Source: Spirochaetia bacterium (GTDB lineage: Bacteria > Spirochaetota > Spirochaetia > Treponematales > Treponemataceae). Taken from it: a stretch of DNA of 11,982 nt. Where the stretch lies: the NCBI GenBank assembly GCA_900769985.1, contig CAAGIS010000027.1, positions 1 through 11,982 of the forward strand, in the 5' to 3' direction. The notes beneath the pieces are model-generated. The model searched no databases and was not told the DNA's origin. It worked only from the letters and a program-made list of their open reading frames with translations. Of the stretch, positions 5,000-11,788 are shown piece by piece; the stretch's first letter is position 1, and each line of letters starts with the position of its first letter. The position numbers and the translations under genes were made by a program.

Positions 5000-6221
5000 G
5001 TAATACTTCTATTGCTTTTGAAATTATTACGTCAGGTTTCTGCGGTTTTACAAGATAACTGCTTGCACCTAAACTTAATGCCTGAATTACGACTTCTCTC
5101 TGCGTTGCCTGAGAATAAACGATAATCGGCGGAGCATCCGGAGATGTCTTTAATTTTGAAAGAATTTCAAATCCTGATATTCCCGGCATAAAAATGTCAA
5201 GAATTGCAAGGTCAAAATGTTCTTTGTCAATTGCATCAAGAAATTTATTTCCAGAATCAAACAGTACGCTTTCTGCGCCCATAGAATTAAGTGAACGCTG
5301 CAAAATCGAGCGGACTATACTGTCATCATCAATGATTGCAACTTTAAATACAGTTCCTTCTGTGTCGTCTTTGTCGAGGTCAAAATTAAAACGCCTGTCT
5401 ATCGAGTCATCATCAACTTCCTGCTGGCACAAAATTTCTTCTGCGATAAGTTCAGGGACTTCTTCCTGCGAGGTTGTAATTGATACAAAAGACGAAAGAA
5501 CTTTTCTCAAATCTTTTACGACTTTTATTCCTGCATATTGAGGATGTCCGTCTAAAAAGTCCGGTATAAAATCGTCAAAAGAAAGTATTTTTATAAATTT
5601 CTGCTGAATCCTTGTTTCTGATAAAATTGTATCGAACAGGTATTCCAAGTTTATTCCGTCGACAAAAGAAAGCATTAAGTCCGTCATCATTAAAATGAGT
5701 TTTGGCATCTGCATGTCCTTTTTATCGATTAATTCCGAAAGCCTGTATTTTAAAAGCGAAATTTTTTCGCGATTAAGGACTTGCGCAAATTCAACAAAAA
5801 TAATGTTATTGTTATGGTGAACTTGAAGAATTGACGGAGTCGTGTCAACAGAAAAACTTACTTTTAAAACATTTCCGATTGCTTCGATGAATGAATTGAA
5901 CTTAATCGGCATAGGAAAATATTTTATGACGCCGTATCTTACAAGAGAGGCGATTCTTGCTTTTTCAATTGCTGGTCCTGAAAGAATAATCGGAATGTTT
6001 TTTGCGTTAGGGTCTGAAATTTTACTTTTTAAAAAGTCCATCAAATCTGTAAAGGAATCAGAAACGTCCATTATGACAAGATCTGGTAAAACAGTAATCA
6101 GCCTTGTGTATGCATCTCTTCTTCCGTTGCTTACTTCAACAGTAATGTTTTCTGTTGAAAGTTTTTCTTTCATAAATTCACTGAATAATTTTGATGAATC
6201 AATAATCAGAACCTTTTTCAT
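4983..6221 (-). CDS. Double-receiver response regulator: degenerate REC, unknown middle domain, REC
   Basis: This is a 412-aa protein. Residues 1-120 have a receiver-like fold (KKVLIIDSSK start; VIMDVS with D52), but the acidic pair is D8-S9 and the conserved lysine position is M104 (KYFPMPIK), so it is probably a poor or non-phosphorylatable receiver. Residues 130-245 are unassigned. Strand-helix alternation (IIFVEFAQVL, then PKLILMMTDL, FVDGINLEYL, FIKILSFDDF) faintly recalls a STAS fold; this is a guess. Residues 293-408 are a complete receiver: D298-D300 cluster, acceptor D342 in AILDIFMPG, S370, K392 in YLVKPQ. There is no DNA-binding or enzymatic output domain, so it most likely acts by protein contact. 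First gene of the operon, overlapping the kinase by 17 nt; only a weak AGAAAG precedes the ATG. Confidence 0.85.
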   Translation of the reverse strand: MKKVLIIDSSKLFSEFMKEKLSTENITVEVSNGRRDAYTRLITVLPDLVIMDVSDSFTDLMDFLKSKISDPNAKNIPIILSGPAIEKARIASLVRYGVIKYFPMPIKFNSFIEAIGNVLKVSFSVDTTPSILQVHHNNNIIFVEFAQVLNREKISLLKYRLSELIDKKDMQMPKLILMMTDLMLSFVDGINLEYLFDTILSETRIQQKFIKILSFDDFIPDFLDGHPQYAGIKVVKDLRKVLSSFVSITTSQEEVPELIAEEILCQQEVDDDSIDRRFNFDLDKDDTEGTVFKVAIIDDDSIVRSILQRSLNSMGAESVLFDSGNKFLDAIDKEHFDLAILDIFMPGISGFEILSKLKTSPDAPPIIVYSQATQREVVIQALSLGASSYLVKPQKPDVIISKAIEVLHAKSK

Positions 6222-6228
6222 ACTTTCT

Positions 6229-6257
6229 ATTTTATATTGAAACTTTGCTTTTTACAA
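6229..6257 (-). promoter_or_regulatory. Candidate promoter of the receiver/kinase/PHP operon
   Basis: On the minus strand TTGTAA (6257-6252), a 17-nt spacer and TAAAAT (6234-6229) are seen. The implied start lies at or within a few bases of the ATG at 6221, which would give a near-leaderless message. Other A/T-rich -10-like strings further upstream are possible. Confidence 0.3.
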
Positions 6258-6272
6258 TATATGAGTTATAAT
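6245..6272 (+). promoter_or_regulatory. Candidate promoter of the DJ-1 family gene
   Basis: A perfect TATAAT (6267-6272) follows TTGCTT (6245-6250) with a 16-nt spacer. The implied start near 6279 gives a leader of about 38 nt carrying the GGAGG site. Confidence 0.45.
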
Positions 6273-6307
6273 CATTTTAACGAAAATTGATTTTATATTT
6301 TTTCATT

Positions 6308-6312
6308 GGAGG
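6308..6312 (+). promoter_or_regulatory. Shine-Dalgarno GGAGG selecting ATG 6317
   Basis: GGAGG lies 4 nt before the ATG at 6317, which begins the conserved MKVIELLAEGFEEIE. An in-frame upstream start at 6287 would add ten residues and has no such site. Confidence 0.75.
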
Positions 6313-6316
6313 AAAA

Positions 6317-6937
6317 ATGAAAGTAATAGAACTTCTTGCAGAAGGATTTGAAGAAATTGAAGCGCTGACACCAGTTGATTATTTGCGCCGTGCAGGAATT
6401 GAAACTGCGATTGTCGGTGTTGGTCAGACTTGCAATGGTTCAGGAGGAATTTCGGGCGGACACAAAATCAGGATTGAGTGCGATTTTTCTCTTACTGATT
6501 GTCTTTGTTCAAATGCAAAGTCAGATTTGCCCGATGCAATAATCATTCCAGGCGGACTTAATGGCGCAAAAAACATTGCAAAAAATCAGGCTGCAATGAG
6601 TCTTATTAAAGAGATGAACGAAAATAACAGGCTTGTATGTGCAATCTGCGCAGCTCCTATTGTAGTTCTGGCTCAGACAGGAATTTTAAAAGGCCGTAAA
6701 TTTACATGTTATCCTGATATGGAAAAACAGCTTGAAGATTTTGTTCCTGATGCAGGCAAAATCAGCGAACTTATGGAAGGTTCAGAATTAATAAAAGACA
6801 AGGCTGCAGTTCAAGACGGAAATTTGATTACTGCAAGAGGTCCTGGCGCTGCAGAAGAATTTTCTATGGCAATCATTAATGCTTTGTGCGGAGAAAAAAC
6901 TGTGCAGCAGATAAAAGTTCAGGGTTGTCTGAGATAA
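6317..6937 (+). CDS. DJ-1/PfpI (ThiJ/YajL) family protein
   Basis: This is a 206-aa protein. The N-terminus MKVIELLAEGFEEIEALTPV and the following DYLRRAGIETAIVG match the DJ-1 family. E15 corresponds to the active-site glutamate (E18 of human DJ-1). C111 sits in the nucleophile elbow VCAICAAP, equivalent to DJ-1 C106. IIIPGG (75-80) and TARGPG (172-177) are further family motifs. Members are linked to oxidative stress, chaperone-like activity and glyoxalase/deglycase-type chemistry; which applies cannot be told here. Residues about 36-50 (GQTCNGSGGISGGHK) look like a small Gly/Cys-rich insertion relative to human DJ-1. Single gene, divergent from the kinase operon and ended by a strong terminator. 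Confidence 0.92.
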   Translation: MKVIELLAEGFEEIEALTPVDYLRRAGIETAIVGVGQTCNGSGGISGGHKIRIECDFSLTDCLCSNAKSDLPDAIIIPGGLNGAKNIAKNQAAMSLIKEMNENNRLVCAICAAPIVVLAQTGILKGRKFTCYPDMEKQLEDFVPDAGKISELMEGSELIKDKAAVQDGNLITARGPGAAEEFSMAIINALCGEKTVQQIKVQGCLR

Positions 6938-6974
6938 AATTAAAATCTGTAATATTTTTTTTGAAAAATTATAA

Positions 6975-7014
6975 AAAAAAGACCTGCGTCTGTGTTGAAG
7001 TGCAGGTCTTTTTT
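6975..7014. terminator. Bidirectional intrinsic terminator between DJ-1 gene and ackA
   Basis: AAAAAAGACCTGC (6975-6987) and GCAGGTCTTTTTT (7002-7014) form a 13-bp perfect stem with a 14-nt loop. There are six Ts after it on the plus strand and eight As before it, which are Ts for minus-strand transcripts. It serves both convergent genes. Confidence 0.93.
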
Positions 7015-7041
7015 ATTTAGTGCTTGTCAGCTCGCGTGTTT

Positions 7042-8385
7042 TTAATTTTTCTTAGGCGGACGTGCGATTACTTTTGCGATGTTCGGGCGTTTTACAAGAT
7101 CTCCTTTTAAGCCTTCTTCGCGTGCTTTGTTTACATAATCAGGGTTTTGGAAACTATATGTAAAGTTTGTGTGAATGTCGTAAGTTCCTTTCATCAAAGC
7201 ATAAGCATCTTCTGTCATTACGAGTTCTTCGTCTGTAGGAATTACAAAAATCTTTGTTGCGCTGTCATCTGCACTGATACATGTTTCTGCATTTCCTGTA
7301 AATGACCATTCGTTTTTCTGGGCATCAATTTTTACGCCGTAGTTTTCTAATCCTGAGCATGCTTTAAATCGTGTAATCGGACCGCGTTCTCCAACACCTG
7401 CAGTCCAGATGATTGCATCAACGTGACCGAGTTCTGCCATAAATGCTCCGATGTATTTTTTAATTCTTAATGCTTCCATTTCGATAGAAAGCTGACAGAG
7501 TTTATCACCTTTTGCCGCATCAATTTCTATATCACGGCGGTCAGAATATTTGCCTGTAATTCCAAGACAGCCGCATTGTTTGTTCAATGCTTTGTCCATT
7601 TCGTCGGCAGTCATTCCTGTTTTACGCATGATGTAGAACGGCAGGGCAGGGTCTAAGTCGCCGGAGCGTGTCCCCATTACAAGACCTTCAAGTGGCGTAA
7701 TTCCCATTGTAGTGTCGTAGCATACACCGTTTTTTACGGCACACATAGAAGAGCCGTTTCCGATATGGCAGATGATGAGGTTTGTGTCTTTAGGGTCTTT
7801 ACCTAAAAGGACAGCGGCGCGTTTTGCCGTATACAGAAAAGAAGTTCCGTGGAAGCCATAGCGGCGCGCAGCATATTTTTCGTACCATTCGCGCGGAATT
7901 GCATACTGGAAAGTTTCTTCCGGCATAGTCTGATGCCATGCTGTATCCATAATTGCAGAATGAGGAATGTTCGGCATAACTTTTTGAGCAGCTTCAATTC
8001 CCATGATGTTTGCAGGCATGTGAAGAGGACCTAAATCAATAACTTCGCGGAAACCGTCTAAAACTTCCGGTGTAATTAAAACTGATTTTGTAAATTTTTC
8101 GCCGCCGTGAAGTACTCGGTGGCCTACAGCACCGATTTCGTCCATTGATTTTATTACACCGACATCGCTGTCAGTAATTTCTTTGATGATTAATTCAATA
8201 GCTTCTTTGTGAGTAGGACAAGGTGATTCAATTTCTATTTTTTTGCCCTTTGCCTTGTGCGTAATGCAGGAACCTTCGATTCCGATGCGTTCAACTACGC
8301 CGTTAGCCATAACTTCTTTGTTGTCCCAATCATAAACCTGATATTTTGCAGATGATGAACCGCAGTTCAATGTCAAGATTACCAT
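7042..8385 (-). CDS. ackA: Acetate kinase with a C-terminal extension
   Basis: This 447-aa enzyme converts acetyl phosphate + ADP to acetate + ATP, the last step of acetate fermentation. Signatures and active-site residues are intact: TLNCGSSSAKYQ with N7, GHRVLHGGEK with R90, MDTAWHQTMP with D147, GFHGTS with H179, CHIGNGSS (206-213), GTRSGDLDP with R240, TAGVGERG (328-335) and PTDEEL with E386 region. The typical enzyme is about 400 aa; residues after about 400 form a roughly 45-residue basic tail ending RPNIAKVIARPPKKN that is not part of the usual fold. CAAGGGG (8400-8394) is the ribosome binding site, 8 nt from the ATG. No phosphotransacetylase gene is adjacent. It has its own promoter inside the end of the upstream binding-protein gene. 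Confidence 0.96.
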   Translation of the reverse strand: MVILTLNCGSSSAKYQVYDWDNKEVMANGVVERIGIEGSCITHKAKGKKIEIESPCPTHKEAIELIIKEITDSDVGVIKSMDEIGAVGHRVLHGGEKFTKSVLITPEVLDGFREVIDLGPLHMPANIMGIEAAQKVMPNIPHSAIMDTAWHQTMPEETFQYAIPREWYEKYAARRYGFHGTSFLYTAKRAAVLLGKDPKDTNLIICHIGNGSSMCAVKNGVCYDTTMGITPLEGLVMGTRSGDLDPALPFYIMRKTGMTADEMDKALNKQCGCLGITGKYSDRRDIEIDAAKGDKLCQLSIEMEALRIKKYIGAFMAELGHVDAIIWTAGVGERGPITRFKACSGLENYGVKIDAQKNEWSFTGNAETCISADDSATKIFVIPTDEELVMTEDAYALMKGTYDIHTNFTYSFQNPDYVNKAREEGLKGDLVKRPNIAKVIARPPKKN

Positions 8386-8475
8386 AAAAAAAGCCCCTTG
8401 TCGTAAAAAAGATTATTTTAATTTCTGGCGGAAAGCGTAAAATGCGGATTGAGCCAGTGAAAATGGAATGAAACT

Positions 8476-8504
8476 ATTATATGCTTATTTTAAACGTTTT
8501 TCAA
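8476..8504 (-). promoter_or_regulatory. Probable ackA promoter, near consensus
   Basis: On the minus strand TTGAAA (8504-8499), exactly 17 nt, then a perfect TATAAT (8481-8476). The -35 and most of the spacer lie in the last codons and stop of the upstream gene. The start near 8469 gives a leader of about 84 nt. Confidence 0.65.
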
Positions 8505-10149
8505 TTAATGCAGTTGAATTTTTTATATGGTTTTTCATTGCAATTATTTGTGACGGATTTGACTGTACCGGTTTTATGAAAAACATATTTTTGAACGGAT
8601 GAATGTTCAGCGGATTTGCGCTCCAGCCTGAAATTTCGTTTGAATTTATAATGTTAATGTCAATCGAATGAGTAAGCGGAATGACTACCGAATTTGTCAA
8701 GAGCAAGTCTTCTGCCTGCGACAAAATGTCAAGGCGCTCCGTTTCGTTCAGCGTTGAATTTGCTTTGTCAAGCAGACTGTCAAATTCCTTGTTTTTCCAG
8801 TTTGATTCGTTTAAAGTTGAGTCGCTTCTGAAAAGTTCAAGAAATGCAACCGGGTCGCAGAAATCACCTATCCATGTGTAGACAAATAAATCTGCCTTTG
8901 TTTTTGAAATGTTATTTAAATATAGAGTATCTGGAATCTGCTTGATGTTCAGTTTGATACCGATTTTTTCCCAAGATTTTTGTAAGATTTTTGCTGCAGC
9001 GTAAATGCTGTCGCCTGACGGAATTGCAAAAGTCAGTTCTATTGTGTCAGATGCAGAAAGCTTTAATTCTTTTTTTGCGTCTTCCATTAAAAGTTTTGAA
9101 TGTTCGTAATTTGTATATGCAAGAGCAGAAGGGCTTTGATAGCCTGCAATCGGATAAATAAACGTCGTTGCAGGAAAAAGCGAACCTTCTCTTAGCGCTT
9201 CCCATGGAACAGCCTCAAGAAGGGATGCGCGTACTTTTTCTGTAAGGTACGGAGAATTACCGAGCTTAAAGAAAAAAAAGTATGTTCCGAAAACAGCATC
9301 AATGCGGATTGCATCTTTTTGCAAAATTGATTTTACGTTGCAGTTTGCGTTAACCCATTGAACGTTTCCGATGTTGAACTGGTAAGAATTTTCATCTATA
9401 TCATCTGAAAATAAAATAGTAATTTTTGGAATTTTTACATTGCTTTCATCATAATAATATTTGTTTTTTTCAAGTATGAGCCTGTCTTTTTTTACTGCAG
9501 AAATAGTATATGGTCCTGAATAGCATGTTGAATTTTTGCTTACAACGGCAAGTGAATGATGGCATAAAAGTTTAGGTAGATAACTTACAGGTGATTTTAA
9601 TTCGATGCTTAACGTGTAATCGTCATTTGCAATAATTGCAACGTTATTGCGGCTGCCTTTTTTTAACCTGTATTCTTCTGCCCCTTTTATGATGTCAAGA
9701 AAAGATGAATAATATGCACTAGGCGTTGCAAGCAGATTAAGCCAGGATTCTTTTACATCCGTGCTCGTAATTTTTTTTCCGTCAGAAAAAAAAGCATCGT
9801 CCCTTAATGTAAAAGTCCATAAAAGCTGGTCACGGCTGGTCGTATAATTTACGGCAAGTGCAAAGTCAGGTTCAGCAGTTTGCGAGTTGTAAGAAAAAAG
9901 TCCTTCGTATGTACTGTTTAAAATCTGAGCTTCATTTGAATAAACTGAAGTATGCGGATTTAAGTTTAATGAAAAAGATGACAGTATTACAGTAAGTTCT
10001 TTTTGATTTTCAAGCGGTTCTGCAGGAGCCTGATTTAAAGATTTTAAAAAGTCTTCCAGCGAGTTTTGCGGATAAATCTGGTTTTGCAAAAAAAGATGTA
10101 CCGCCAGACAAGATAAAAGAGTAAAAATTTTTTTTGTTTTATTCTGCAT
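8485..10149 (-). CDS. ABC-type peptide/oligopeptide solute-binding protein (SBP_bac_5 type), orphan
   Basis: This is a 554-aa exported protein. Residues 4-22 (KTKKIFTLLSCLAVHLFLQ) form a signal peptide. Residues 50-140 carry the family start: ELTVILSSFSLNLNPHT, then ILNSTYEGLFSYN, a WTFTLRDDAFFSDGKKIT segment, and DVKESWLNLL. This is the class-5 binding-protein pattern of OppA/DppA-like receptors. The C-terminal lobe has DLFVYTWIGDFCDP, also typical. A cysteine at residue 14 follows LLS, but the hydrophobic stretch before it is too short for a confident lipobox. Length fits the family. It overlaps the upstream unknown gene by 11 nt (ATGCAGAATAA), with an AGGA site 7 nt before the ATG. No permease or ATPase genes are nearby, so it must share a transporter encoded elsewhere or have a sensory role (inference). 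Confidence 0.88.
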   Translation of the reverse strand: MQNKTKKIFTLLSCLAVHLFLQNQIYPQNSLEDFLKSLNQAPAEPLENQKELTVILSSFSLNLNPHTSVYSNEAQILNSTYEGLFSYNSQTAEPDFALAVNYTTSRDQLLWTFTLRDDAFFSDGKKITSTDVKESWLNLLATPSAYYSSFLDIIKGAEEYRLKKGSRNNVAIIANDDYTLSIELKSPVSYLPKLLCHHSLAVVSKNSTCYSGPYTISAVKKDRLILEKNKYYYDESNVKIPKITILFSDDIDENSYQFNIGNVQWVNANCNVKSILQKDAIRIDAVFGTYFFFFKLGNSPYLTEKVRASLLEAVPWEALREGSLFPATTFIYPIAGYQSPSALAYTNYEHSKLLMEDAKKELKLSASDTIELTFAIPSGDSIYAAAKILQKSWEKIGIKLNIKQIPDTLYLNNISKTKADLFVYTWIGDFCDPVAFLELFRSDSTLNESNWKNKEFDSLLDKANSTLNETERLDILSQAEDLLLTNSVVIPLTHSIDINIINSNEISGWSANPLNIHPFKNMFFIKPVQSNPSQIIAMKNHIKNSTALIEKRLK

Positions 10150-11554
10150 CTGTAATTCCTAATTTTTTCATTTGGTTTTGTTCTTCAACAAGTGCAATAT
10201 AATTTGCCCTGTGCTGATTTGTGTTTATGATTGTATTTTTTAGCGAAGTCAGTTCCATTTTTAAGCCTTTGACTGATTTTTTGTCATCGTCATTTGCAGT
10301 AACTTTAAAAAAGCTGTCAAAAGCATTAAGCTGAATTATAAGTTTCTGCGCTTCTGCAAGCTGTTTATTTAAAAACTCAAGAATTTTCTCTGCTGAATTT
10401 TTTTCGATTTTCTGAAAACCAGGTGAACTTTTTAAAGAAAAAGAATTGTAAAACGAGATGCGTCTTTCCAGAGTATCGGTGAAATTCTGGAATTCTACTT
10501 TTTCTTTTGTAATTGTTCCAGTCGTAGAGTCAGTGATACTTATAGTATAAATTACAGGTGGTTCTGAAATGTTAAAGGCCTTGCGCAAGTTCCGCATGAA
10601 TTTGTCAAAGAATGATTTGTGCTCGTTTTGAAGCAGTGTGTGATTTTCATTTAATTTTGAAAGGACTGTTTCAAGCTGAGGTGCAAGTCCTGTAAGAGAG
10701 TGAACGGCTGCAAGCAGAAATTCTTTTGTGTCAACTTCTTTTTCTTTTTTTGCAGAACTTCGTTTTTCAAGTTTGAGTTTTGCAAGAAGGGCATTCTGCA
10801 ATATTGTTTTGTTAGGAGCTTGGTCTTCTTTTGTGATTTCTTCTATTAAAGCAGTGTAGTATGGCATTTTATTCATGACAGCAGGGAAGAGACGTTTTAT
10901 TTCTGCCTGTTCATCTGCGATTGAAGCCGAAGCTTTTTCTCTGTTGAATTTAGGATGGTCAAAGATGTCTTTTCTGATATACGCTTTGTAAACTTCTTTT
11001 TGAAATTCGTTAAGTTCACGTAAAATTGCATTTATTGATTTTATTGCATTGTCGCATTTTACGATATTGTCGTTCATCATATTGACAGTTAGTGCAGGGG
11101 AGCCGCGCTTGGCTTCTGAGATTAAAATTGCAAAACCGCGCGTGTTTGTCTGCGGACTTGTCGGTGTAAAAGAATGCCAGTTGAAAGTATTGTTGAAGTC
11201 TACGAACTTTTTGATTTTAGAAAAATCCATATTTTCAACTGAAAATTTATAATAAGTACAGATAAAGTCAAGCACAGATTCATAGTCAGAAATTCTTGTT
11301 CCGATTACGAGAGAACGTTCTGTGTCAAGATAAGGTTCGTTTGGAATGACTTCGACATCGGAGATTTTTTTTTCAAGTTTGTAAGGGTCTGGTTTTATGA
11401 TTGATTTTTGAACTAGAATGTCTATAAGGTTTTTTACGCAAGTGTGAATGAGCCTGTATTGGTCAAGAACAGATGGCAGGACTTCTGAGTTATAATAAGA
11501 AATCCTTTCGTCTATTGCGAGAATAACTTTTTTTGAGAATTCAATATCAGGCAT
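10139..11554 (-). CDS. Unknown 471-aa mainly helical protein with internal similarity
   Basis: I do not recognise this family. The protein has no signal peptide and no clear membrane segment and is largely helical and charged, with coiled-coil-like stretches near 165-190, 205-265 and 385-460. Two short motifs recur: ERISYYNS (16-23) and ERRISFYNS (363-371), and YYTALIEE (232-239) and NYIALVEE (451-458), hinting at an ancient duplication or repeated surface. A segment rich in T, S and P (HSFTPTSPQTNTRG, 127-140) precedes FAILISEAKRGSPALTV. It is the first gene of an operon with the solute-binding protein, coupled by an 11-nt overlap, so the two products are made together. GGAG lies 8 nt before the ATG. 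The reading frame is uninterrupted and closely packed with its neighbour, so it is a real gene. Confidence 0.8.
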   Translation of the reverse strand: MPDIEFSKKVILAIDERISYYNSEVLPSVLDQYRLIHTCVKNLIDILVQKSIIKPDPYKLEKKISDVEVIPNEPYLDTERSLVIGTRISDYESVLDFICTYYKFSVENMDFSKIKKFVDFNNTFNWHSFTPTSPQTNTRGFAILISEAKRGSPALTVNMMNDNIVKCDNAIKSINAILRELNEFQKEVYKAYIRKDIFDHPKFNREKASASIADEQAEIKRLFPAVMNKMPYYTALIEEITKEDQAPNKTILQNALLAKLKLEKRSSAKKEKEVDTKEFLLAAVHSLTGLAPQLETVLSKLNENHTLLQNEHKSFFDKFMRNLRKAFNISEPPVIYTISITDSTTGTITKEKVEFQNFTDTLERRISFYNSFSLKSSPGFQKIEKNSAEKILEFLNKQLAEAQKLIIQLNAFDSFFKVTANDDDKKSVKGLKMELTSLKNTIINTNQHRANYIALVEEQNQMKKLGITDAE

Positions 11555-11586
11555 ACAATGACTCCGTAAAAATGTTTTATACTTAT

Positions 11587-11615
11587 ATTATCATACATTT
11601 TCTTAAAAAATACAA
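11587..11615 (-). promoter_or_regulatory. Candidate promoter of the 471-aa protein / binding-protein operon
   Basis: On the minus strand TTGTAT (11615-11610), 17 nt, then GATAAT (11592-11587), a 5/6 match to the -10. The start near 11580 gives a leader of about 26 nt that contains the GGAG site. Confidence 0.5.
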
Positions 11616-11628
11616 TGAAGATTTTTTA

Positions 11629-11650
11629 TTCAAGGTTACCTTCAAGGTTA
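11629..11650. repeat. Tandem 12-bp repeat TTCAAGGTTA in the divergent spacer
   Basis: TTCAAGGTTACC (11629-11640) is followed directly by TTCAAGGTTAAT (11641-11652). The junction contains the near-palindrome AAGGTTACCTT. A third GGTTA occurs at 11673-11677. The sites lie just upstream of the minus-strand -35 and about 70-90 bp upstream of the plus-strand -35, so they could be operator sites for either gene. Confidence 0.5.
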
Positions 11651-11720
11651 ATACTGAAAAATCATCAACCGGGGTTATTCAGTGTTCCCTTAGAGAAGTC
11701 CAAAATTAACTTTTTACTAC

Positions 11721-11749
11721 TTCACACAAACTAAAGTAAATTGTATACT
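11721..11749 (+). promoter_or_regulatory. Candidate promoter of the lactate dehydrogenase gene
   Basis: TTCACA (11721-11726), 17 nt, TATACT (11744-11749). The start near 11756 gives a leader of about 33 nt with GGGAG at 11774-11778. Confidence 0.5.
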
Positions 11750-11788
11750 ATGAAATAGGATAAATCTTTTTTTGGGAGATATTTATTT

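Noticed and set aside
4940..6240. Plus-strand open frames opposite the receiver and kinase genes
   Set aside because: They are antisense shadows of well-supported domains and have no ribosome binding sites.
8427..8459. Stem-loop in the ackA leader from CTGGC and GCCAG
   Set aside because: Only five base pairs around a loop of more than 20 nt, with no good inner stem.
8485..10149. Lipoprotein signal (LLSC at residues 11-14) in the solute-binding protein
   Set aside because: The hydrophobic part before the cysteine is only about six residues and the -2 position is leucine. Spirochaete lipoboxes are loose, so this stays undecided rather than called.
11653..11683. RNA hairpin from ACTGAA/TTCAGT and AACC/GGTT
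   Set aside because: The inner loop would be two nucleotides and the interior loop is strongly asymmetric (8 versus 1 nt). It is kept only as a DNA-level repeat pattern.
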